Positions 1-11,765 of a DNA stretch of 64,000 nucleotides are shown piece by piece. Made by a program: the position numbers and the translations under genes. Numbering within the stretch: the stretch's first letter is position 1; each line of letters starts with the position of its first letter. The stretch spans positions 24,510,275 to 24,574,274 of the forward strand of contig JBCNJP010000017.1 of the NCBI GenBank assembly GCA_039602395.1, given 5' to 3'. Under the pieces are notes generated by a model. The model was not told the DNA's origin. It did not search any database and saw only the letters and a list, made by a program, of their open reading frames with translations. The DNA is from Deinandra increscens subsp. villosa. Lineage: Eukaryota > Streptophyta > Magnoliopsida > Asterales > Asteraceae.

Positions 1-648
1 GTTTTTATATAAATTTTCTTAAAGCCAAAAAGATTTTGTTTTCTTGTTTGTTTTCGATTGATCAACACGAAATACAAAAGCAATTTCCAAAATCAACATA
101 TCTTGGAGTCTCGAAGAGACATTTTGCACCAAGATTATATATGTTTGCAGGTTTCTAAGTGGGAAGAAAACATTACAACTTCAAGTCTTCTGAAGATTGT
201 TGATAAAGAGATTACACATGATGCAATATCAAGTATTCAAGATTGAACTCATCGTCAAGATCGAGGAAGATACAAGTTTGGATAGAGGAGATGATATTGC
301 ACATGCCGAGGGGGAGTTTGTTGATACATGGTCCTTGATCGTCATGTGAAGTATCGAATACAAGACGGATCACACAATATAGCTGAGGTCCGAACTCCCA
401 GCGAACCTGGAGTTCGAACAGCTCCGAACGTGTGGCCGAACTTGAGGTTCGACCAATCGTATTTCAGCTTGTATAAATAGATCATCTTGTATAGAATTGT
501 GGGGGTTCCGCGTCATATTTTCTAAGTGTCTCTGTGTAAACTCTCTGTGGTTAATACAAAGCTCATTTGTATTTACTTTCTGTGTTTTACTCGTTTATGT
601 TGATTTCATTACGACTAAGTAGAAGATCCACACGCTCAGGCAATTTCA
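1..648 (+). mobile_element. 3' end of a TR-GAG1-family LTR element (cut by window start)
   Basis: Bases 1-310 match the non-coding 3' region of the element at 5063-10477 (seen there reversed at about 5575-5720) and that of TR-GAG2 at about 20930-21060. A polypurine tract (gccgagggggagttt, about 305-319) is followed by an LTR that starts TGTTGATAC and ends CAATTTCA. No real protein is visible; the short open frame at 58-246 starts at TTG and lies in this untranslated region. The element runs in the opposite direction to TR-GAG1. Confidence 0.8.
319..648 (+). repeat. 3' LTR of TR-GAG1-family element
   Basis: This LTR of about 330 bp begins TGTTGATACATGG and ends CAATTTCA. It aligns with the reverse complement of the LTRs at 5063-5378 and 10163-10477. 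A TATA box (tataaatag, about 472-480) lies downstream of CCGAAC/GTTCG-type inverted repeats. The copy has diverged from the two TR-GAG1 LTRs. Confidence 0.8.
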
Positions 649-730
649 CAGACTGAATGCTATATCTTTACCAACACTCAAACAGACATACCAAACTTTT
701 AACTACTAAAAAATAACATATATGAAATAG

Positions 731-1035
731 CCAAATCAAACTCATAAAAGTCATGTTGAAAGACCAAAACTCAACAAAGGAAGCCCCACAGATACATACA
801 AAATCACAGGTTCTTAAAACTAACACATATGAAACTGGCAATCAAATTCATAAAAGTTGGTGCATACCAAAAGAACAAGAACTATACAAGTGTAACTCCA
901 CCGGTACCGACAAAATCACAGGTTTCTCAAAACTATCATATATGAACATTGGAAATCAAACTCATAAGAGTTGGTGCATATTGAAAGACCCAATCTTACA
1001 AGTGAAACTCCACTTGTACATACAAAATCAATATT
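731..1035. repeat. Three-copy tandem repeat, unit about 110 bp
   Basis: The phrase aatcaaactcataaaagt recurs at about 733, 840 and 952, followed each time by similar text ending in a cAAAATCAcAgg block. The open frame at 753-1049 only reads through these units and resembles no protein I know. Confidence 0.7.
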
Positions 1036-1045
1036 TCTTTCTTCC

Positions 1046-2650
1046 ATAATGAATCAACCTAACAATCATTAAACAAAATTCTTCATGAACAAAGTCACGT
1101 GGTATGCTTCATGAATCAAAGTCAAAATAAAAATAAAAATAGTGCTTCCTGAATCAAATATGGAGTTCACTTCTCTATTGGTCAATGTATCATCAAACAT
1201 GTACTTAATCACGTGCTTCATGAAAATATAAGATCTATATGGAGTCACAATCATAAACTAGTTTTCACAAATATGGAGTTCGCTTGAAATCGACCCTAAA
1301 ATCGACCAAGAGGAATCCTAAAATCGGACCTATGGGGACGAAATCGAACCAGGGAGACGAAATCGGACATGTGGGGACGAAGATGGAGGCGGCGATAGTG
1401 ATGGAGGCGCTTGAGATTTCACGTACGTCACACTGGAGAAAGGATCGGAGGAGAGGAGCGAAGCGTCGTTTGATTCTCACGTACGTACAGATGATGGATT
1501 CCTAAGTTTCAATTTCCTTTTTTTCCCTAAAATTAAGAAGGGTAGTTGTGTAATTTTCTAAGCAACGGGGCAAATATGTAATTGATGTTTAAGGCTGGGT
1601 ATATATGTAATAAAGCTTCTAGTAAGGGGATATATGTAAAAACCCCTATTATTATTATTACTAGTGGGAGCCCGTGTGATGCTGCTAAAATCACAACACA
1701 ATACTATAATCTTAGTGATAGTTTCGATTAAGGGATCGACTTAACAAAACCAAAACGAATTTTCAGTAATTGTTAACTGGTTAACTTTTCGGTTATTGGT
1801 TAGTTTTGATAATCAACCCATTTTAAGATTTCGTTATTAAAGGATATGAGGTCTCCTTAATTTATAAGATTGCAAAAATGATTCAAACTTTTTTAAGGCA
1901 ATCTGGGATACCAATATAACACTTTTATAAAGAGGGAACAAAGGTAGAGAATTTACACCAATCTGTTGTGGGACATAAAACTATTTTTGCAATTCCATTA
2001 AGAGTAAACAACATAATTGTACTTACATTAGCGAGATTGTACTTCCATTATTAATTTAAAATTACTATAATTAGGAGTGTTCAAGTTCAGTTATGAGTTG
2101 GTCAGTCTTTGGCTTTCACCATAACTAAAACCAACTTTTCGGTTAATAAAACACTTTAATAACCATACCCAAATCTCAATTAAACAAGGTTCGGTTATTA
2201 TTCTGTTTCGGGTTGATTTTCAGTCTGTTTCGATTTTGATATACCGGATAATTTGGATTTAAAATATTTAACTTTTGCTTTAAAATATTAAAAGGCTAAA
2301 GTCACCTTAGGCCAAAAAGCTTCAAAATTTGGATTCTGTTAATCAACTAAGGGCATCTCTTCGTCTTTCGTTATATGTGAGACAAAGCTCATCTTTTATC
2401 TTTTATAAAAGGATATGGAACTTAATTTTGGTCTTTATTTTTATAAAAGGATATGGAACTTAATTTTGGTCTTTATTTTGTGTAAAGTATTAAGTAACAA
2501 ATTGAACACTTCTTAATCATAATAGTTTAACATAATTTGAATCCTCATCAAACCCTTTAATGAACGGAATACATAAACATTCACGAAATCAAATATTCTT
2601 GAAAATCGATAACAATAAATTAAAACAAATTGGTTGCATAAACATGGGGT
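1046..2650. other. Non-coding AT-rich sequence, origin unclear
   Basis: No supported gene. Bases 1275-1510 are more GC-rich, with repeated 'aatcgga' and 'ggggacga' phrases and open frames on both strands; they look like a promoter or first-exon fragment but I recognise no protein. At about 1661 the text actagtgggagcccgtgtg resembles a reversed Helitron 3' end (CTAGT beyond a decayed CACGGGC stem), too weak to call. A tandem duplication of about 38 bp (ttttataaaaggatatgg...) lies at 2403-2480. Confidence 0.4.
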
Positions 2651-2653
2651 TAA

Positions 2654-2771
<118 letters not shown>

Positions 2772-2799
2772 GAGTACAAAAAGTTGAATTTGTGTAAAA

Positions 2800-2949
2800 G
2801 AAAAAACTATTAAAGTAAATAATTTGTAAACTATAAAATAAATAAAACTGTTATGGAACTATTAAACTGTAATTTACTAACTATATTATATATTTAATTT
2901 AGTAATTAAATAATTAGTTATTTAAATAATTTAGGATTAAATAAAATGT

Positions 2950-2999
<50 letters not shown>

Positions 3000-3400
3000 C
3001 GACATTTTATCCCTACAATAAATATATTTATCCCTACAATAATTATATTTTTATTGCCATGGAAATACAAATATTTATTAATTAGGTGGTGATTATCCCT
3101 ACAATAATAATATTTTATTTATTGTCATGGAAAACTTGTATAAAGAAAAAAATGTTAAAGTAAATAATCGATAAACCATAAAGTAAATAGAACTTTTATG
3201 GAAATGTTAAACTGTAATTTAGTAAACTATATTATATATTTAATTTAGTAATTAAATAATTTATAAGGAAATAAATAAAAAGTCGGAACTTTAGTTTAGT
3301 AAACTATATTATATATTTAATTTAGTAATTAAATAATTGGTTATTAAATAATTTATGAGGCAATAAATAAAAAGTCAGATATATATATTCAAAACTTTTC
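2800..3400. repeat. AT-rich direct repeats
   Basis: The block containing aactatattatatatttaatttagtaattaaataat occurs three times (about 2875-2920, 3220-3262, 3303-3345), with flanks such as 'gttaaagtaaataa' and 'aaataaaaagtcgg' also repeated. No gene is visible. Confidence 0.65.
2941..3010. repeat. (TA)n palindrome with 12-bp arms
   Basis: A (TA)n tract is flanked by ataaaatgtcgg (2941-2952) and its exact complement ccgacattttat (2999-3010). The whole could extrude as one long hairpin and probably marks the centre of a fold-back element. Confidence 0.8.
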
Positions 3401-3512
3401 TTATAATAGAAAAAATAAAATTTTAATAATAATTATTAATTATGATGGTGATTATCCCTATAATAATAATATTTTATTTATTATCATGAATATACAAATA
3501 ATCGATTAGTTA

Positions 3513-5057
3513 GGGCCGTGATTATCTATACAATAAATATTTCATTTATTCCCATGAAGATATAAAAACTAAAAATAAGAGGGGATGATTTGAGAGGGAA
3601 AATAATTGTGAGATTAAGTGTGAGAATGACATGTGTCCAAAACTTTTCTTTTATCTATACTATATATAATAAATAAAAAGATTTGTCATACTTTAATTAC
3701 TAAAAATGACACTTGTCATCACCACACAATTTTGGATTAAGTCAAAATTTTAATATGTAATTATTCAAATACTAAATTTCCATATTAGGGTTTATTTAGG
3801 TTGTGTTTGACGCACTAGCTGAAAAGCTAGCTGCTAGCTGATTAGCTAGCTGCTAGCTGATAAGCTAACTGCTAGCTGATAAATTATAAGCTAGCTAATA
3901 AAAAATTAACGTTTGGTAAAAACTAGCTGATAAAGTAACTGAAAAGTATAAAATGACATAAAAGTACTCTAGTATTTATTTATAAGTTAGGAAATGGTAA
4001 AACTGGAAATATTATAAAAGCTAGTTGAAACGCTACTCCAACTAGATTTTCAAAAACTAGCTTATAAGCTAGCTTTTTAACATTACCAAACGGGGCTTTT
4101 AAAAAAGACTAACTTTTTAATGATATATGATATGATATGATATAATATGATATAATATGATATAATATGATATGATGATTTGCATTTTATGTAGTATTTT
4201 ATGATTATCTATACAATAAATATTTTAATTATTGCATTGGAGATATAGAAACTAAAAATAAGAGGGGATGATTTGTGAGGGAAAATAATTGTGAATTGGG
4301 TGAGAGAATGACATGTGTCCCAAAACTTTTCTTTTATATAATAAATATATGAAGTATATGCTATGATGATATAATGATAAATGATATGATATGATATAAT
4401 ATGATATGATGATTTGCATTTTATGTAGTATTTTATGATTATCTATACAATAAATATTTTATTTATTCCCATGGAGAAATAAAAACTAAAAATAAGAGGA
4501 GATGATTTGGGAGGGAAAATAATTGTGAGATTGAGTGTGAGAATGACATGTGTTCCAAAACTTTTCTTTTATATAATAGTATATGAAGTATTTGATATGA
4601 TGATATAATGATATATGATATGATTTGATACAATATGATATGATGATTTGCATTTTATGTAGTATTTTATTATTATCTATACAATAAATATTTTATTTAT
4701 TGCCATGGAGATATATAAAAATAAAATAAGAGGGGATGATTTGTGAGGGAAAATAATTGTGAGATTGAGTGTGAGAATGACATGTGTCCCAAAACTTTTT
4801 TTTATATAATAGTATATGAAGTATATGATATATGATATGATATGATATAATATGATATGATGATTTGCATTTTATGTAGTATTTTATGATTATCTATACA
4901 ATAAATATTTTATTTATTGCCATGGAGATATAAAAACTAAAAATAAGAGGGGATGATTTGGGAGGGAAAATTATTGTGAGATTGAGTGTGAGAATGACAT
5001 GTGTCCCAAAAACTTTTTTTATATAATAGTATATGAAGTATATGATATGATGATTTG
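3513..5057. repeat. Tandem array of about 190-235 bp units (left part)
   Basis: Units start near 4177, 4411, 4645, 4861 and 5052 with gatttgcattttatgtag. Each continues through gattatctatacaataaat, ccatggagatata, aagaggggatgatttg, gtgagaatgacatgtgtcc and a tatgata-rich tail. A partial earlier unit lies at about 3513-3660. The fifth unit is interrupted by TR-GAG1 and resumes at 10478. Confidence 0.85.
3802..4120 (-). mobile_element. MITE rich in agctagct palindromes (copy 1, one end lost)
   Basis: Starts TGTGTTTGACGCACTAGC and is dense in GCTAGCT palindromes. It aligns in reverse orientation with 48958-49265, which keeps both ends. The end at about 4120 lacks the last roughly 40 bp and runs into tatgata repeats. 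Superfamily not assigned because no clear target duplication is seen. Confidence 0.6.
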
Positions 5058-5062
5058 CATTT

Positions 5063-5378
5063 TGAAATTGATTGAGCGTGTGGATCGTCTACTAAATCGT
5101 TATGAAATCAATGTTATACGAGCTAGAACACAAAGAGTAAATACAAATGACTTGTATTAACCACAGAGTACACAGAAAATATATGACCAAGAAGCTCCTG
5201 AATTCTAATACAAGACGACTATTTATAGACATTGAAACCCGCTGGTCCGAACCTCAGGTTTGGACCTGTTCGACCATGTCCGAACTTCAGGTTCGGACAA
5301 GGTTTGGCCAGACCTAAACTTGCATGTCTTCGTCTTGTATTCGATACTTCACATGACGATCAGGACTATGTATCAACA
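5063..5378 (-). repeat. TR-GAG1 3' LTR
   Basis: On the minus strand it starts TGTTGATACATAG and ends CAATTTCA. A TATA box (tataaatag read on the minus strand, 5219-5227) lies just downstream of the palindromic CCGAAC/GTTCGG block at about 5245-5310. Confidence 0.9.
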
Positions 5379-5391
5379 AACTCCCCCTCGG
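5379..5391 (-). other. TR-GAG1 polypurine tract
   Basis: The minus strand reads CCGAGGGGGAGTT directly before the 3' LTR, the expected place of plus-strand DNA priming. Confidence 0.85.
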
Positions 5392-6914
5392 CATGTGCAG
5401 TATCATCTCCTCTATTAAAACTTGTATCTTGTATCTTCAATCAAACTCTTCCTCGATCTTGACGATGAGTTCAATCTTGAATACTTGATATTGCATCGTG
5501 TGTAATCTCTTTATCAACAATCTTCAGAAGACTTGAAGTTGTGATGTTCTTTTTCTACTTAGAAACCTGCCAACATAAATAATCTTGGCGCAAAACGTCT
5601 CTTTGCGACTCCAAGATATCATGATTTTGAAACTGATTTCGTATTTCGTGTTGATCAATCGAAAACAAATCAGAAACATAATTTTTTTTGGCTTTTTAGA
5701 AACTTTATATCAAAACACACCTAAAATCTTTTTGGAACTTTCTGATAAGAAAAGTAAATGCATTACAGAATCAGACCTATTTTTGTCTTTTGCGAGAAAG
5801 ATCACAACTTGGGATCATATTGGTCATAACATGCTGAACTACACTTCAATTTCGATTATTGAAGCACATAAGCCATGTCGATTGCAGATATAATTTGTCC
5901 AACTTTAAACTCTGGCACAATCATACTCATAACATCTGGATATGTTAAGATATTGATTAGACTTGCATTGTCCAGTGTACCCCACTCTATCAGACATACT
6001 CAGATATGTTTTTGCTTATTACATTTTGTGATTTCATTTGTGATTTTAATCACATAATGATTGTAACTATGATATAGTCAACTGTGTTCCATGCAAAAAG
6101 AAATAAGAACGTTAAATCGTCTACCTTAAGGTCGATCTTTCGATACGCAGATAAGGCCTCGGATTTAACAAAATAAGAAAATAAAACAAGTTGAAATTGT
6201 ATAACTCAACAACAATCAGGTCGGTACTCCCGTACACGCAGAGAAAGTCCGATGATTTATACGAAACACCAAAGAAAATAAAGCAGAACGTCAAACGAAC
6301 AACGATCAGGTCGGTCTTGTGGACACGCAGAGAAAGTTCGATCGTTTGACAAAATAAAGAAAATCAAACAAGTTTAAATCTTTGCAAAATGAACACATGT
6401 ATATACAGTGACTTCTCATTTTATTTTTCACATATCTTTTTCTTGATATATCGTGAGATATGCATCAAGATGTCGTCCACTAGGTCAAGCATCAGATTTA
6501 GTGTATATCACATACGTATACTTTCTGATTTGCCGAGCCTACTTTGCACATCGAACAAATGGTCTTATGGCTTTTTCATCTATTTTATCCATGAGTCAGA
6601 CAATGTCAGCCAATGTACCATCATTTTCCAAACATGTCGGATACAATTTCTCATTTTTCAATGTTTTTGGCTTTTTGCATTTTTCAATGTTTTTGTCTTT
6701 TCCAAATTTATCCCCCTAAAAATGATAATTCTAGTTATGGATTTTCATTTTTAACATTTGAAAAACAACACACTATTTTTGTATTTTTGTAAAAACAAAC
6801 TCCCCCTCAGAATGAGACGGAGTGAAAACAAAACAAGAAATTGATCAACCAACAAAAATACTTGTAGTTGTAGCCTTTTGAAAACCAAAATTTGATTTTG
6901 AAATTCAGTTTAAG
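5392..6914 (-). other. TR-GAG1 long 3' untranslated region
   Basis: There is no supported coding frame here. The section nearest the LTR is shared with the fragment at 1-310 and with 20560-21290 of TR-GAG2. The main recognisable structure is a run of three hairpins at 6111-6350. Confidence 0.7.
6111..6350 (-). other. Three conserved hairpins in TR-GAG1 3' region
   Basis: Hairpin arms (plus strand) are GTTAAATC 6111-6118 with GATTTAAC 6162-6169; GTATAACTCA 6199-6208 with TGATTTATAC 6253-6262 (one mismatch); and GTCAAAC 6290-6296 with GTTTGAC 6344-6350, extendable to 9 bp. Read on the sense (minus) strand, each loop holds a common core: CTNTGCGTR or TCTGCGTA, a small inner hairpin, then CGACCT. 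The same three hairpins occur in the same sense order in TR-GAG2, and one of the same type occurs in each Sirevirus-like copy. Confidence 0.8.
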
Positions 6915-9664
6915 TTAACACAGATATTCCACAATCAGTAATTTTTCAATCACTGAAAGGTGTTCCTGAAATACCTGCTTGACACCAAATAAACCATTAG
7001 TCGCTCTGGGGTCTTTCTGAGGTGATGATTTCTTTGTAACTTTTGCTTTAGGAACCTTCTCAGTCTTCATTGGTTTCGTAACTGGAACAGGTTCTTCCTT
7101 CACTTTGTAACCCAAACCTTTGTGTTTAGATCCTTGATTCGTTGAAGAATTGGAAGAAGAACCCGAAGCTTCTCTTGCCTTAGCTACGCTAGTAAATTTG
7201 GCTTTGATATCCTTCAGCTTGTTCTTCTCAATCAAACCTTTTTCTTCGTTGGTTGCAGATGAAGAACCCGAAACAACCTTATCAAAAACTTTTTCATTTT
7301 CAACAAGACAGACTTTGAATTAAATTTTGAAGCTTCACCCAAAGTCTTCTCTTTCTTCTTAGACTTGGACTTGTTCTTCTTGGGTGGAGTGGCAAATTTT
7401 GCATAATCATGCAATTCATCCTTAGAATCAAGCGGAGCAAAAGTAACTTCAATTAAATCCACTGGTTGAGGAACCAAGTGAACATCCTCCTTCTTAGAAC
7501 TCTCCGTACTCTGATCCTGCTTGTATAAGAAGTTTAGCATTGTCGGTGACAGATTGCAATTCTTCACTTGCCTTTTTAACTCTAAAATTTCCAATTTCAA
7601 ATCGTTAATCTTCTGTTGACCCTCGAACACTTCCTTTTGTGACTTGATGAACTTTGCATTGATATCATCATATTCATATGTTTGTAGCTTTCGGATCTCA
7701 CACTCCGCAAACAATCCTTAAAGAACATTTTCTCTCTTTTTCTTATAGATCTCAACATCCTTAGTTAATAACTCATTTTTGTCACGATAGAGAACATTCT
7801 CATCTTGAAACATAGAAATCTTGTTTTGAAACTTCTCAACAGTAACAGAAGTTTTAGCAATAAGAGCAGTAACTTCCTCATACTTTTGCTGAACCGGATA
7901 ACTCTTCTCAAACAAATTCTCAAAATCTTGGGCTGCGTCTAAAGCTTCAGCTTTGGCTTTTTCACACTCTTTAGCCAATTGAACCTTTTCTTTCACAACA
8001 TCTTCGTGAACATGAACTAATTCATAATATTTCTTTTGAAAATCTTCCAACTCTTTCTTTAGCACCACAATCTCTTCAGTTGATGTTTGACGACGTTGTT
8101 CAAAACTTGCAATCTCCTTGAGCAATTTTTTACATTTAAGACAATCAAACTCTTCAACTTTTGAACTATCAGAAACTTTAGGAAAATCATCTTGAACCAA
8201 AGATGCACTCGAATAAGAATCAGAATCAGTCAGAAAGCTGTTATCATCAGCATGACGAGTAGTCAAAGCAATTGAAATTGGAGTATGATCCTTTCTAGTT
8301 GCTGAATCAGCATTCCAGGCAAATTCATCTGGATGCCAAAATGTTTCTATCACATCATTAGCAAAAGTAACAGTTTTCTTCTCAAATTTAGCAGCTTCAT
8401 TTGAAGGATGAAAAACTAAATGTGCATGTTAACCAACTTTCAATTTACTATCAGCAGAACTTGGACATTCTCGTGCGAAATGACCATAATTGGAGCACTT
8501 GTAACATTTCACCTTCGACTTATCCAAACCAATCTTACCATCCTGATTCAATCTCTTCTTCCCTGTTCTGTTGAAAAATTTATTCGTTCTTCGAACCAAC
8601 ATAGCATATTGCCAGTTCAGATCCATTTCTTCCAAATGATCATAATAAATTTGATCATAATCTTCATTTGCCAATTCAGCATTATTCACATCACCAGTGA
8701 TAACACCAAAATATGAAGATACTAATGCAGACATCAAAGCATTATAATCATCGATAGTTTGAACAGACAATGCACTTTGAGTCGAAGAACTAGGAATTGA
8801 AACTGTACAACCAGCAGAAGAATACCTTGGAATTTCAGATTTACCTGCAATGAATGCTATTGGAGGTGCAGAACTAAGAATATTCGATTTCCAAGCATTC
8901 AGAGTTGAATCATTGTTACCATAATACACAACAGGATTTTGAACTTGCTCAGGAAGTGACTTGTTCACCGTTAACTCCATATCCCTTGCTTGGATTCTTT
9001 GAATCAGATCACTAAATGATAATTTTGAATAATCTTTATCATGAGAGATCATCATCACATAATTCTCCCATTTCTCTGGTAGAGCTTCCATGATCTTGTC
9101 TTTCTTATCAGCTTCATCTTTTATAAGATTCACCAACTTCATTTCACTCATTAAATGAGTAAACCTTGCAATCAGATTTGGAATCGATTCATTTTGATAA
9201 TGTTTGAAACTATCAAATTCCTTTTTTAGCACCTTTTGTCGACTTTTCTTGTATTGGTCATTGCCTTCACATCTCTTCTCTAAAGCATCCCACAAACTCT
9301 TTGCAGTGTAGTTACTTGAGAATTGATGTAATAATTATGTAGGCAATGCCATCATTAAAGTACCATAGGCTTTCTTCTCAGCTTGATACGCTTTCTTTTA
9401 TTCACCGGAAAGCTTCCTTTGAAGAATTGGTTCCCTATCTTCACCCTTAGGATAAACATATTGATCAGAATATGATAACCACATATCAATATCATTTGCC
9501 GAGACATATGCTTCAAACCGTGTAACCCAACTATGATAATTTTCTAATTTGAGGAATTTAGGAACTTTCTGACTTGTTCCGATTTCGTTATCATAGTTTA
9601 TCATCGATTGCATTGTAGCCTGAACCGAATTCTGAATAGCCGCGAACGCTTGAAAATCGGACAT
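6915..9664 (-). pseudogene. TR-GAG1 Gag with zinc knuckle and long coiled coil (broken)
   Basis: From the ATG at 9664 a single frame runs to about 7250 and is broken only by stop codons near 9398, 9340, 8429 and 7718; a frameshift near 7240 then leads to a last segment ending at 6915. Beginning MSDFQAFAAIQ, it has a copia-type Gag region (UBN2/Retrotran_gag_2-like), a CCHC zinc knuckle CYKCSNYGHFAREC (about 8450-8500), a CLKC pair followed by a long Glu/Lys-rich coiled coil (about 8200-7550), and a Lys/Ser-rich basic tail. A Gag of about 900 residues with a coiled-coil extension and no pol is unusual in length. The Gag would build the virus-like particle; the coiled-coil role is unknown. Confidence 0.85.
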
Positions 9665-10142
9665 TTTGAAAAATCTGGTTACTCTTCACTCCGAACTTCT
9701 GCCGAACTTCCTCCGAGCTCCCTCCAAACTTAAGTTTCGCCGAACTCTCGCCAAACCTGACCTTCGGACGTATGAACAAATCCAACACCGAACTATCACC
9801 GAATGTGGACCGAACTCTCTTCGAACTTGCTCCGATCTCTCACCGAACCAAGAAAGGACCGATCTCCGTCCGAACTTCGAGTTCGGAGCGGTTACGCTGA
9901 ACTTGTCCAAACCTCAGTCGAGACAAACTTCACTCGACAATATTTTCTCGATTTTCAGTGTTTTTGACTGGAATTTTCGACAGGAATTCAAGCAAACTCG
10001 ATAGATACGGATTAGGAATGAAATTTTGACTTGAAGCACACTCGAGAAGATCAAACAAACTAAAAAATGAATGACATTTTTAGCAAAAACGTGAAATTTG
10101 AGTCAATACCCCGAGAAACAGTGATTTCCGACAGTAGAGCAA
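9665..10142 (-). other. TR-GAG1 leader with amplified CCGAAC motif
   Basis: Between primer site and Gag start, bases 9680-9905 contain many copies of CCGAAC(T) and its complement GTTCGG with spaced variants. The same motif makes the palindromes in this family's LTR. The open frames here are by-products of the repeats. Confidence 0.75.
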
Positions 10143-10160
10143 ACCAAATGCTCTGATACC
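10143..10160 (-). other. TR-GAG1 primer binding site (tRNA-iMet)
   Basis: The minus strand reads TGGTATCAGAGCATTTGG two bases after the 5' LTR, the standard plant initiator-Met primer site of copia elements. Confidence 0.93.
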
Positions 10161-10162
10161 AC

Positions 10163-10477
10163 TTGAAATTGCTTGAGCGTGTGGACCGTCTACTTAATTG
10201 TTATGAAATCAATGTTATACGAGCTAGAACACAAAGACTTGTATTAACCACATAGATGACCACAGAGTACACAAAAAAGATATGACCAAGAAGCTCCTGA
10301 ATTCCAATACAAGACGACTATTTATAGACATTGAAACCCACTGGCCCGAACCTCAGGTTCGGACATGTTCGGCCATGTCCGAACTTGAGGTTCGGACAAG
10401 GTTCGGCCAGACCTAAACTTGCATGTCTTCGTCTTGTATTCGATACTTCACATGACGATCAGGACCATGTATCAACA
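10163..10477 (-). repeat. TR-GAG1 5' LTR
   Basis: This 315-bp LTR closely matches the one at 5063-5378. TATA (complement at 10318-10326) and the CCGAAC/GTTCGG palindromes are kept. The few differences from the left LTR suggest a fairly recent insertion despite the broken reading frame, which implies that it was copied already defective. Confidence 0.92.
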
Positions 10478-10672
10478 CATTTTATGTAGTATTTTATGAT
10501 TATCTATACAATAAATATTTTATTTATTGCCATGGAGATATAAAAACAAAAAATAAGAGGGGATGATTTGGGAGGGAAAATTATTGTGAGATTGAGTGTA
10601 AGAATGACATGTGTCCCAAAACTTTTGAAAATGACATGTGGCTCAATTTTTTTTATATATAATAGTACTAGT
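10478..10672. repeat. Tandem array of about 190-235 bp units (right part)
   Basis: Continues the unit broken at 5057, beginning with the target duplication cattt and then tatgtagtattttatg. It carries the aagaggggatgatttggg and gacatgtgtcccaaaac phrases of the array. Confidence 0.85.
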
Positions 10673-11375
10673 TTTTTTTATCCCCTTGTTTTACACGGCT
10701 GAGTTTAAAAAAAACTATAAATACAATCATAATCTACGACAATTATGTATTTTTATAACTATCTAAAAATTTACCAGTAATTATAGGTGGGTCAGAGGTT
10801 TTTCGACAGTGAGCATTTAGGTGGTGCGTTTCCTCTGGGATGTATGTACAACACAGAGGGTCTTTTTACTCGCGCGAACAACGGTGATAACGTATCGTGG
10901 GTAACATCGTTTGTCATGATGAGACCCCCGGGTAACCGGATGTTTGCACTTAAAATAAAATAGAAATCTAGTCACGAAAAATAATGATTTTGTTTATTAT
11001 ATTAAAATGAAATAATTGATAAATTTGAATTTAAACTTAATTAAAATAAAAAAGTTATAAAATTAAATAGAATAAAATATTTTATATTACATTATAATAT
11101 TTAATTAAAATATTGTTATGAATAAAATTTTATAAGCATTATATATATTAAAGTATTAAAGTAGTATATACAATAAAATATATTATTTTTAATAAAAATA
11201 TAATATATATGTAATAAAATATTAACCTTAATATTAAAGTAAAGTATTTGGATAATTACTATCCTTAATATAAAATATTTGTATTTGAATAATTACTTAT
11301 TGGATAAATACTTATTAAAAGGTCAAACTAAATAAACCCTAATATGGAAATTTAGTTTTTGGATAATTATTTATT
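10673..11375. other. AT-rich non-coding sequence
   Basis: No gene is seen. At about 10668 the text actagttttttttatcc with acacgg downstream could be a decayed Helitron end, but no stem is convincing. Bases 10785-10945 are less AT-rich and unassigned; 10960-11375 is very AT-rich. The last five bases, ttatt, may be the left target duplication of TR-GAG2, whose right partner is lost. Confidence 0.4.
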
Positions 11376-11745
11376 TGTTAGAGCATATACCTATGCAATG
11401 ATGTGTCTCGTGTATTGTATCTAGATTAGAGTGAGTCTGTGTGTTTTAGTGGCAATATCATTGGTGCCGTACCAAATGGTACGCTGTACCAAATGGTACG
11501 CCCGTACCAGATGGTTCACTATTTGGTACGCAGGCCAGTTTGTCATTAACTATAAATAGCGTGTGTTAGAATGATAGCTAATCACTTCTGTCATTTCTAC
11601 ACATTTACTGTGTGTTTTCTAGAGAGAGAAACCAGAGAGAGTTCATTGTAATCTTCAAGTGATTCAATACAAATCTCTTATTTACATCCGTGTTTACTAT
11701 GATTGATTGATACACGTAGTAGTAAGATCGTATCTCGGTTTTACA
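11376..11745 (+). repeat. TR-GAG2 5' LTR
   Basis: Starts TGTTAGAGCATATACC and ends GGTTTTACA. Upstream of the TATA box (tataaatag at 11551) are repeated hairpins of the form CGTACCAAATGGTACG at about 11468-11530. The 3' LTR at 21305 is closely similar up to its truncation. Confidence 0.92.
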
Positions 11746-11747
11746 AG

Positions 11748-11765
11748 TGGTATCAGAACATTTGG
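11748..11765 (+). other. TR-GAG2 primer binding site (tRNA-iMet)
   Basis: TGGTATCAGAACATTTGG follows the LTR after two bases; one change from the usual TGGTATCAGAGC. Confidence 0.9.

Larger units (their letters stand above)
5063..10477 (-). mobile_element. TR-GAG1: complete non-autonomous copia-like LTR element
   Basis: Two LTRs of 316 and 315 bp bound a 4.8-kb interior. The 5-bp target duplication cattt is present on both sides (5058-5062 and 10478-10482), and removing the element restores the repeat text gatttgcattttatgtag. Going 5' to 3' on the minus strand there are an iMet-type primer site, a leader, one long Gag/coiled-coil frame, about 1.5 kb without coding, a polypurine tract and the 3' LTR. 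No protease, integrase, reverse transcriptase or RNase H was found, so mobility would need proteins in trans. Confidence 0.9.

Noticed and set aside
1661..1700. Reversed Helitron end
   Set aside because: CTAGT is present but the stem is imperfect, and no 5' end is found.
9666..10004. Open frames opposite the TR-GAG1 leader
   Set aside because: They come from the CCGAAC repeats and do not match any family.
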